From DATGJX01 sp963830545 (GTDB lineage Bacteria > Vulcanimicrobiota > Vulcanimicrobiia > Vulcanimicrobiales > Vulcanimicrobiaceae): a stretch of DNA of 64,000 bases. Below the pieces are notes generated by a model that saw only the letters and a program-made list of their open reading frames with translations, was not told where the DNA came from and ran no database searches. Positions 15,796 to 23,314 of the stretch are shown here, in pieces (position 1 is the first letter of the stretch; every line of letters begins with the position of its first letter). The stretch spans positions 434,001 to 498,000 of the forward strand of contig CAWHMK010000001.1 of assembly GCA_963830545.1 (NCBI GenBank), read 5' to 3'. The position numbers and the translations under genes are program-made.

Positions 15796-18657
15796 CTACG
15801 GCGCCGTTTTTGGTCCGAGGTCTTCAATGAACTGGAGACGCCAGGTCGCAGGCCCGTAGTTTCCGCCGACCGTCGGCCCGAGCGTGCCGTTGACCAGCGG
15901 CGTTGCGATGCCGCCGAAATAGTTGGTCCAACTCTGTCCGTACCCGTTGAAGATGTTGTCGACGGAGAGTTGCAGCGCGGAGCCCTCGCGAATCGGCTCG
16001 CGCACCGCAGCATTTGCGATGAAGAATGCCGGACGGCTGTAGCTGTTGTTCGATCCGTAGTACGTCAGGCCGGCGAGATAATACGTACCGTGGTGCGTGC
16101 GGTAATTGAGCTCGCCGTAGCCCATGCTGTACGGCACCGCCGACCCGTTCAGCGTGTTGAAGCCGAGTCCGCCCGCTCCGAAGTTGACGTTCGGGATGAT
16201 GCCCAGGTTGCTGTCCTGCGTGCATCCGGGGCCGGGAACCGAGCAGTAGAAAAACGGCGGCAGATCGTACGCGTATGCCCGCTGCAGATCGCCCTGAATC
16301 TTGAATCCCCATCCGGAGGCCGGCGCGCGCAGCACCCCGACTTCCACACCCTCGTAGCGCGCATGCCCGAGATTCGCCGTCTGCGAGGCGTAGAGCGGAA
16401 GCCCCTTGTACGTTCCGATGAGCGTGGTCGAGCCCAGGAACTCATCGCGCAGCGTTTCGAGATACAAGTCGACCGATAGAAGCGTCGACTGTTCGATCCG
16501 CTTGTCCAAACCCAGATCGTATCCCCAGGCGGTCTCCGGAGCGATTGCGCCGTTGTTGAGATTCTGCGTGTAGAACGTCGGCGCGCCGTTGATGTTCGGC
16601 AGCGGCTGCGAACCTTGTGAGGACAGCAAACCGAGTTGCGGCGGCGCAATCGAAGCGCCCGTTCCAAAACGCCACGCAACGTCGGGGTTGGGGCGCCACG
16701 TCAAGCCCAGACGCGGAGCATCGTATGCGCGCGTCGCGTCTTTCCACGTCGTCCCCCCGTCGTCGGTGAAATGGCTGCTGTACTGGGTCATGTAGTTCGC
16801 GATTCCCGCGAATAGGCGCGGTGCGAGGAACACATGACCGCGCACCATTTCGGTGGTGAATTTCTGACTTGCGCCCGGCGGAAGCGTGTAAAATCCCGGG
16901 CCGACCGTTTGAATCTCCGAAAACGCGGTCGAATCGTGATGCGCCTGGTCGATCGAGAACGCAAAGTCGTCGCCGTTCGCGAGGGGGTGTTCGAAAAGGA
17001 TGGACTGGCCGCGGAGATGATCTTCTTCCAGCCCTTCGTTGATTGCAGCAGTCGTTTTGAATACCGCCGGCTGCCCGTTGAAAAACGTCACGGACGGCGT
17101 GCCCGAGCTGCACGTTTGCGTGCCGGGATTAGCAGTTGCGCCGGGCGGACACAGCAGAATTCCACCATAAGCCGTGCCGCCGAACGTGAACGATCCGTCA
17201 GGCGCGGTTTGAATGTAATCGTAATCCTTGTCCGCCGCCGTGAAATAGCGCGCCAGCATGGTGAATCCGGCAAACGCCGTGCGGAATTCTGCCTGATAGA
17301 GATCCTGCTGAACCGATTGGAACTGCGGCAGAAACGCTTGGAGATCGAAGGGAATCGGCGTTCCAGGCGCGATCGCGCCCGTATAGCCCGGCGGCGGAGA
17401 AAAGATCGAAAAACTTCCGCCGGTCGTGCCGATGGGCGCGAGCGACGTAAGATCCATGCCGCTTTCGTCATTGAACGCCTGTCCGCCCAAGTAACTGAAC
17501 GTCAGCGAACTCACGGTGGAAAGGTTGAGGCGTATTTTGCCCAGTTCGCCGCGCGAATAGAACGCGGTGTTCACGCCGTAACAGCAGACGTACATCGGAT
17601 CGGCGAATTGCGCGCCGCCGATTCCGGCGTAGTTCGAAGAAGGCGGATAGGGGCCGAACACTTGCGGAATTTGCGCAACCTGCTGTCCGTTGACCGTCCA
17701 CGGAGGAGCGCCGGCTACCAGATAGAGCTGCGAACCCGCAACGGGATAATTTCTCAACGGACCCGGTGCGCCGTTCCCGGCGTATCCGAACGCGTAGTCG
17801 AGGAGGTGCGTTTTCGTCGAGCCGGTTGCGCGCAAAGCCACGTTCGTGCCGCCCCAGTTGTCGACGCCGAATATCGCCGACGCTTCGGGGGTGCGCGTCG
17901 GCTGCAGCGTGACGTAATTGACGGTGCCGCCGATTGCGTCGTTGATCTCTTCCGGCATCGATCCGGGGCCTTTTACGATCTCGATATCCTGCAACAGCGC
18001 GGGATTAAGGTAAATCGGATCGTACGTGCCGCCGAGCGAGAGCGGCGTCGGGTGCCCGTCGATGAGCTGTTCGGTTTCGTACGGCAATGCACCGCGAACC
18101 TGAATGTTCTGGAAGCTGCCCTGCGAGGCGCCGTTGCCGTTTTCGGGGCTCGCGCCGGAGATGATGCCGGGCGTTTCGTTCAAGATCTTCGTGACCTGCG
18201 TTACGCCTTGGTCCACGAACACTTGGTTGGAAATCGTCGTAATAGCCGCCGTCGACGTATTGATTTGCGCGCGTCCGGGCGTGCTCGTGGACACGTTGGC
18301 GATCGTCCGCAGCGTACTGAACGTAGAGGCCGCGAGCGCGACGTTTACGGTCGTCGATCCGGCAACGGTGGCGAGCACGTTGTCGTTTTCGTAATTTTGA
18401 AAACCCGCTTTCGATACCACGAGGGTATAGTCGCCGGGCGGAACGTTGGCAAAGTTAAACGCGCCCTGCGCATCCGTGGTCGTGCTCAATGCCGACGCGC
18501 CGCGCAGGACGACGGACGCGGATCCGACGGGGGCTCCTTCAGCAGTGCGAACGGTGCCGTTCACGGTAGCGCTCGCAGCGGCCAGCGCACCAACCGGGAT
18601 AGTCACGCCTGCGGCCATCACTACGGCCAAGAACAGATTTCTCAGGATGCTCGGCAT
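15796..18657 (-). CDS. TonB-dependent receptor with N-terminal carboxypeptidase-regulatory-like domain
   Basis: 953 residues. Signal peptide to about residue 27, then a beta-sandwich (VNGTVRTAEGAPVGSASVVLRG, PPGDYTLVVSKAGF) of the CarboxypepD_reg-like family, then a plug domain (NETPGIISG, FQNIQVRGALPYETEQLIDG, IEIVKGPGSMPEEIND) and a 22-strand barrel. Outer-membrane energy-dependent uptake is expected. The protein ends PKTAP rather than with an aromatic residue, slightly unusual for a barrel. It is first in the operon with the S9 peptidase and esterase, so peptides or protein fragments are the likeliest cargo. Divergent from the Lrp-like regulator. Confidence 0.9.
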   Translation of the reverse strand: MPSILRNLFLAVVMAAGVTIPVGALAAASATVNGTVRTAEGAPVGSASVVLRGASALSTTTDAQGAFNFANVPPGDYTLVVSKAGFQNYENDNVLATVAGSTTVNVALAASTFSTLRTIANVSTSTPGRAQINTSTAAITTISNQVFVDQGVTQVTKILNETPGIISGASPENGNGASQGSFQNIQVRGALPYETEQLIDGHPTPLSLGGTYDPIYLNPALLQDIEIVKGPGSMPEEINDAIGGTVNYVTLQPTRTPEASAIFGVDNWGGTNVALRATGSTKTHLLDYAFGYAGNGAPGPLRNYPVAGSQLYLVAGAPPWTVNGQQVAQIPQVFGPYPPSSNYAGIGGAQFADPMYVCCYGVNTAFYSRGELGKIRLNLSTVSSLTFSYLGGQAFNDESGMDLTSLAPIGTTGGSFSIFSPPPGYTGAIAPGTPIPFDLQAFLPQFQSVQQDLYQAEFRTAFAGFTMLARYFTAADKDYDYIQTAPDGSFTFGGTAYGGILLCPPGATANPGTQTCSSGTPSVTFFNGQPAVFKTTAAINEGLEEDHLRGQSILFEHPLANGDDFAFSIDQAHHDSTAFSEIQTVGPGFYTLPPGASQKFTTEMVRGHVFLAPRLFAGIANYMTQYSSHFTDDGGTTWKDATRAYDAPRLGLTWRPNPDVAWRFGTGASIAPPQLGLLSSQGSQPLPNINGAPTFYTQNLNNGAIAPETAWGYDLGLDKRIEQSTLLSVDLYLETLRDEFLGSTTLIGTYKGLPLYASQTANLGHARYEGVEVGVLRAPASGWGFKIQGDLQRAYAYDLPPFFYCSVPGPGCTQDSNLGIIPNVNFGAGGLGFNTLNGSAVPYSMGYGELNYRTHHGTYYLAGLTYYGSNNSYSRPAFFIANAAVREPIREGSALQLSVDNIFNGYGQSWTNYFGGIATPLVNGTLGPTVGGNYGPATWRLQFIEDLGPKTAP

Positions 18658-18745
18658 CGCACCTCACTCGTAATCGTGTAAGCGTTCCAGCGTTCTGCTG
18701 GAGGCATGCCACGACGGAGATTCGAAGCCCTCCAATCCGTGGGCA

Positions 18746-18760
18746 ATTTTATATCAAAAT
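18746..18760. promoter_or_regulatory. AT-rich palindrome between the receptor and the Lrp-like gene
   Basis: ATTTT-ATATC-AAAAT lies in an otherwise GC-rich divergent intergenic region, 22 bases before the regulator's ATG. Lrp/AsnC proteins favour AT-rich palindromes, so this is a candidate site for autoregulation and control of the receptor-peptidase operon. Inference from position and composition. Confidence 0.35.
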
Positions 18761-18781
18761 CGCTTGGAATGGAGGCCTTCT

Positions 18782-19375
18782 ATGCCAAGAATTGAGTTGG
18801 ATGCGATAGATCGCCGCATATTAATCGCCTTGCAGCGCAATAGTCGCCTATCGAATGCGGATTTGGCGAAGGCGGTCGGACTCTCGCCTTCTCCCTGCCT
18901 GCGGCGCGTGCGGCGAATGGAAGAACAGGGCTACATCGAGGGATACCGTTCGATCGTGAACCGGCGCGCAATCGGCTTGGGCGTCACGGCATTTGCCAGG
19001 CTTCAGGTCGAGTGGCCGCGGGCAAAATCGCTGCGGCAAGAAATACAGCGTCTGCCGGAAGTCGTTGCGTGTTACATCTTGACCGGCGAATCCGGCGTTC
19101 TGCTCGAAATCGTCGCACGCGATCTCGCGGAATACTCCAAATTTCTTTTCGGCGTGCTCTACAACGTGTCGGGCGTAAAAGGCATTCAATCCAGCGTGCT
19201 GTTGGAATCGGTGAAAGAGGGGACTACTCCGCTGCCGATCGATTTGAGTGAGGATCGCGTCGCCGCGGCACCGGCGGGTGCAAAACGCCAGCGGCCGACG
19301 TCCCAAAAGACGCTGTCGATGGAGCCGGCCGGTCCTCGCAGCCGATCCGGAAAGACGTCGAGTTCGCGCCGCTGA
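18782..19375 (+). CDS. Lrp/AsnC family transcriptional regulator
   Basis: From ATG 18782 (preceded by GGAGG at about 8 bases): IELDAIDRRILIALQRNSRLSNADLAKAVGLSPSPCLRRVRRMEEQGYI is the winged-helix DNA-binding domain, followed by a RAM ligand-binding domain (residues about 65-150, with CYILTGESGVLLEIVARD). Regular family members end at about residue 150-155. Here the frame continues about 45 further residues of low-complexity Arg/Ser sequence over the convergent gene, so the true stop may have been lost by an indel or point change near 19245. Probably senses an amino acid and controls the divergent peptide-uptake operon. Confidence 0.8.
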   Translation: MPRIELDAIDRRILIALQRNSRLSNADLAKAVGLSPSPCLRRVRRMEEQGYIEGYRSIVNRRAIGLGVTAFARLQVEWPRAKSLRQEIQRLPEVVACYILTGESGVLLEIVARDLAEYSKFLFGVLYNVSGVKGIQSSVLLESVKEGTTPLPIDLSEDRVAAAPAGAKRQRPTSQKTLSMEPAGPRSRSGKTSSSRR

Positions 19376-20833
19376 TAGAGCAGCACGATCGGCAGCTCGC
19401 GGTACAGCAGCGCCTGCAGGCGCGCGTAAACGGCTTTTCGCCTCGACGAATCGTAGGTCGAGCGTCCCTGCGCAAGAAGCGCGTCGATGCGCGGATCGCA
19501 AATGCGCGATTTGTTATAGCCTTTCGGCGGAACGTTTGCGCACGCGAATTGGTCCGTGGTATCCGGATCGTCGCCGTTCACGAACGAATAGAGCGCCATG
19601 TCGAATTTTCCGCCGTAAACCGGACCGCCGAGCGACGCCGGCGCGCCGAATTGCGTAACGTTGAATTGCTTGATTGAAACGCGCACGCCGATTGCGCGCT
19701 CGTCCGATGCGATGAGATTTGCCGCGATTTGCTCACCGGGAACGCCGGCCTGGATGATGAGCGAAAGGTCGAGGTTGTTTGCATTTGCGCGCTGGAGAAG
19801 ACGCTGCGCGCCTTGCGGATCGGGGCGAACGTCCGGGTAGGACGACGGATCGAAGGCCCACAAAAATAAGCCGCGCCCGGCCTGCCGGCTATCGAGCGCG
19901 CCGCGATAAGCCTTCTGCACCAGCGCCGGAATATCGATTGCTTCCGCGAGCGCTCGACGCACCATCGGATTGCGTGTGGCGCTGCCCTGCGTGTTGAAAA
20001 TGAGCGCGTCGACGGCACTGACCGGCGTGCTGAGCACACGATAGCCGCGGAGCGATTTCAGCAGCGGATATTGCGAGTAGTCTTGCTCGTTGAAGTACGC
20101 TTCGGATCTCGCCCGTTCTCAGTTGATTCGTTCCTTCCTGAGGATCGGGAATGAATCGAACGACGAGGTTCCGGATTTTCGGTTCGCCAAGAAAATAATA
20201 AGGATTCGCCGTCATTTCTACGCGGTCGCCGCGCAGCCAGCGCCGTACCACGTATGGTCCCGAACCGATCGGTTTGGAGTCGAATGCGATGTGGTTGAAG
20301 TCGGCGTATGCGGCAAGCAGGTGCCGCGGAAGTATCGGAAAGCCTTGCGGCGCGAGCACGACCGAGACGATCGGCGCGAACGGACGTTTCAAATGCAGCA
20401 CGAGCGTCTGCGCGTTAGGTGCCCGCGCGCTTTCGATGCGATCGTAGCCGTAACGCGATTGGACGTTGTTGGCGGGATTGTTTATTGCATCGATCGACCA
20501 AACGCAATCGCTTGCGGTCAGCGTAACCCCATCCGCAAAACGTACGCCGCGCCGCAAATGATAGACGATCGTGCGCCCATCTTTACTGACGCCGCCGTTT
20601 TCGAGTGCCGGCGCCGCCGCGGCCACGTCGCCGATCAGCTTTCCGCGGTCGTCATATTTGACCAAATACGAGAACAGCAATTCACCCCACTGCGTGGAGC
20701 GCTGGCCGTTTTCGAGCGCGGGATTGAGCGAAATCGGTTCCTGCTGCTGGCCGATGACGAGCGAGGTATCCGGCAAACGCTCAGCGCCGCGCGGCGAGCA
20801 CGCGGCAACGGCAAACGCGAGCAGTATCGACAA
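19186..20833 (-). CDS. Oligopeptide-binding lipoprotein (SBP family 5), frameshifted
   Basis: N-terminal part: LLAFAVAAC lipobox, then QQEPISLNPALENG, LRRGVRFADGVTLTASDCVWSIDA and PIGSGPYVVRRW. C-terminal part in another frame: AYFNEQDYSQYPLLKSL, FNTQGSATRNPMVRRALAEAID, YGGKFDMALYSFVNGDDPD and LYRELPIVLLYQRRELDVF. Together this is a complete DppA/OppA-type periplasmic substrate-binding protein. A one-base shift near 20105 separates the halves. The start is a TTG at 20833, 40 bases after the upstream aminotransferase stop; no ATG is in frame. The C-terminus runs about 25 residues past the usual end (WDVGRWRF) into the convergent regulator. No permease or ATPase genes are adjacent. Confidence 0.8.
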
Positions 20834-20872
20834 CAGGCGGCTGCGGATCGTTTCGGCCCTCCGAGGAACGGA

Positions 20873-22093
20873 CTACTCTATCGAGTTGTACGCGCCTGCC
20901 AGCAGATGCACGCCGGCCTCGATCTCTTGCGCGTTCGCGCGGCTATACGCAATCCGCATATACCGCCTGGGGATGCCGCGGCTCTTCGCAGATTCGGGAT
21001 CGTCCGCGGCAAAAAACACGTTCCCGGCAATGACGGAAACGCCGGCGGCATAGGCTCGTTCGGCGACCACGTCGGTGTCGGCCCCTTCCGGAAAGCGAAG
21101 CCAAAGATAATAGCCGCCCTCGGGAACGGCGAACGACACCTGCGGCAGCTCGCGCCGGAGTGCGGCGATCATCAGATCGCGGTGAGTTTTATACGCGTTG
21201 CGCGCGCGCTCGAGCTGCGGCGCGAGACCGCCGTCTTTGAAAAATTCCAGGATCGTGCGCTGCGTGAGCGGGCACGTGCCGCCGTCGCTCTTGAGCCGCG
21301 CCATGCGCCCCAGCAAAGCGCGCTCCGCGCAAACCCATCCGATGCGGAGTCCCGGCGCGAGCAACTTCGAAAACGTCCCGAGCGCGAACACCATGCCGTC
21401 GCGATCGAGCGCTTTGAGCGAGGGCTTCGAAACCCCCTCGAAACGCAATTTGCGATACGGGCTGTCCTCGACTACCGGAATGCTCTTTGCGTTTGCCAGC
21501 GCGATCAACGACGCCCTGCGCTCGCTCGACATCGTTATTCCGGCGGGATTGTGAAAATCGGGTACGTCGTAAATGAATTTCGGCGGTTTACGGCCGCGGC
21601 GCTCGCGCTGCGCGAGGCGTTCTGCGAGAATTTCTACATCGAGGCCTTCGGCGTCTTGAGGAATTTCGATGAATTCGAGGCCGAAGCTGCGCAGAATGGG
21701 AATCGCCGTGAAATACGTTGGGCCGGTAACGACGACCGCGTCGCCTTCGTCGACGAGAAGACGGCAAATCAAGTCCAAGCCTTGCTTTGCGCCGCCGACG
21801 ACCATTATCTCATCGGAGGAAACGTCCGAACCGTCCTCGCGCATGTACTCCGCGATCCATTCGCGCAGCGGATACAGCCCGAGCGGTGAACCGTACTGCA
21901 GCGATTCGCTGCGAAACGTGTTCAGAGCCCGCAGTGCCGCTTGCGTGAAGTCCGGCAGAATATCGGGAGACGCGTATCCCGAATCGAGCGAAATCGCATT
22001 CCCGCCCTCGGCATGCGCAGGCAGCGGTAAACGCGCCGCGCGGCGCGCGAGCGAGAGTTGCGAGAGCACGGCATTGCTCTTATCCGATGCCAT
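20873..22093 (-). CDS. PLP-dependent aminotransferase, class I/II
   Basis: 406 residues covering a whole fold-type I enzyme: YGSPLGLYPLREWIAEYM, VGGAKQGLDLICRLL, YDVPDFHNPAGITMS, VVEDSPYRKLRF and the Schiff-base Lys in GTFSKLLAPGLRIGW; the substrate-carboxylate Arg is likely in RYMRIAYSRA. The sequence is closest in pattern to MocR/LysN-like 2-aminoadipate or aromatic aminotransferases but has no GntR winged helix. The oligopeptide-binding lipoprotein follows 40 bases later, so amino acids from imported peptides may be its substrate (inference). Confidence 0.85.
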   Translation of the reverse strand: MASDKSNAVLSQLSLARRAARLPLPAHAEGGNAISLDSGYASPDILPDFTQAALRALNTFRSESLQYGSPLGLYPLREWIAEYMREDGSDVSSDEIMVVGGAKQGLDLICRLLVDEGDAVVVTGPTYFTAIPILRSFGLEFIEIPQDAEGLDVEILAERLAQRERRGRKPPKFIYDVPDFHNPAGITMSSERRASLIALANAKSIPVVEDSPYRKLRFEGVSKPSLKALDRDGMVFALGTFSKLLAPGLRIGWVCAERALLGRMARLKSDGGTCPLTQRTILEFFKDGGLAPQLERARNAYKTHRDLMIAALRRELPQVSFAVPEGGYYLWLRFPEGADTDVVAERAYAAGVSVIAGNVFFAADDPESAKSRGIPRRYMRIAYSRANAQEIEAGVHLLAGAYNSIE

Positions 22094-22251
22094 GCCCAGG
22101 GGTGCTATGGCGCGACCGCCCCCTCCTGTGCCTTTACCGCAACGTTATATCAAATATAGGCTGCTCTCCGGTTGTCTATGCCAGGAACGCGAGGCGCCGT
22201 GAAACAGCGGTGCATCGTTAGGGATTAGTCGCGCAATTTTGCAATAGCCTG

Positions 22252-22996
22252 TCAGCGATACAACGCACGGCTCCCAGGCTGCAGCCGCAAGCGTTCCGCG
22301 GTGATGACTGCGGCGCCGGTTACCGCTGCGAGATCCGACTCGTTCAGGACGGCCAGAAATTCGTCCAGCTCTTGCAGTGACGCGCAAATTCCGGTTATCA
22401 CTATCGCCCATTCGCCTTCTCGCACCGGAAGGCGCGGAAAATCATTCTTGCGCTCCTCGGTAACGAAACAGGCAACGCGACGTGCCCTGCGTTCCAGCCG
22501 CGCAATGAGATCGCGTTCGAAAAGGTTCGCCGTCTGCGGAGCCGCCGGGCCGTCCAGCATGAACACGTACGCACCGACGAACGACTCGGCGGCATCCGTT
22601 TGTGCGCTCGCGGGGCGCTGCAAGCCGCGCAAGTCGAAGCCGCTGCCGGGTGCGATCGGGCGCAGCAGCAGGACGTTGTCCGAATCCGCGATCGTTTCAT
22701 TTGCCGCTTCGCGATTGTTGCGCCATGCCGGGCGATTCCAAGTAGAACGCGCTCAAAGCTTCGCGCCGGCCGCTCATGTCCGCGAATTCGCGAAACCATA
22801 CGAAGCTCTCCGCATCGTCCAGATCCCGGTACTGTCCGACGGGCACCATGCCGCAGGCTTCTTGGCTTTCGATGAATTCGCGTTCGAACAGCGTCATGAG
22901 ATCGTCTCGCCGGCCGGGCTGCATGGCGTACCGCCGAAGCTCGACGACGGCGAACGCTTCTTCACGCGCTGCCGTCACGTGGTCCGATGTTTCCAT
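22252..22996 (-). CDS. NIPSNAP family protein, frameshifted
   Basis: N-terminal segment: VVELRRYAMQPGRRDDLMTLFEREFIESQE, YRDLDDAESFVWFREFADM and REALSAFYLESP, diagnostic of NIPSNAP (dimeric alpha-beta barrel). After ESP the frame is broken in a CCC run near 22731. Removing one C gives AWRNNREAANETIADSDNVLLL and the remaining half FVGAYVFML, EWAIVITGI. The break at a homopolymer suggests a sequencing indel. ATG 22996 is the preferred start. Function of the family is unclear. Confidence 0.7.
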
Positions 22997-23092
22997 GACC
23001 TGACCATAGCCTGCCGCAGTGACTCGGGGAAGAGCCACTTTTCAAAAATTGCACGCACCACTTCCGACTCACGCCGCGGGAGGTTCAAGCGC

Positions 23093-23228
23093 CCCTCGAC
23101 AGGCTCGCCGTGACGGGTGCGAAGCGCCGCTCGACAAGCTCGGGGTCATTCGACAGGCTCACGATGACAACGTTGTTCGACAGGCTCACGATGACAAAGT
23201 TGTTCGACAGGCTCACGATGACAAGAGG
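23093..23228. repeat. Dispersed repeat cluster with a 27-bp tandem array
   Basis: Three exact 22-base copies beginning TTCGACAGGCTCACGATGAC start at 23149, 23176 and 23203, period 27, separated by CGTTG and AGTTG. Two degenerate copies precede them (from about 23094 and 23130, GACAGGCTCGCCGTGAC and GACAAGCTCGGGGTCA). Related sequence occurs at 36926-37000 and 54528-54590. The frame reading across it gives the nine-residue period FDRLTMTTL, an artefact, not a protein. The intergenic TCGACAAGCTCAGGATGACA family is known to be widespread in environmental genomes; its role is unknown. Confidence 0.75.
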
Positions 23229-23314
23229 TTTGGTGCGTCACGTGCAGCCGCGCGAATGGGACACTGACGCACCCGGCAAACAGGAACGCCATGCGCGTCG
23301 CCTAACGGCCTTGC

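Noticed and set aside
16834..18681. Plus-strand open frame of 615 residues over the TonB receptor
   Set aside because: Low-complexity Arg/Ala/Glu composition opposite an obvious receptor; a high-GC artefact.
20090..21889. Plus-strand open frame of 599 residues
   Set aside because: Antisense to the binding protein and aminotransferase, no family features.
23093..23228. CRISPR array
   Set aside because: Spacers are 5 bases and near-identical and the units are only a few; no cas genes. It is a tandem dispersed repeat.
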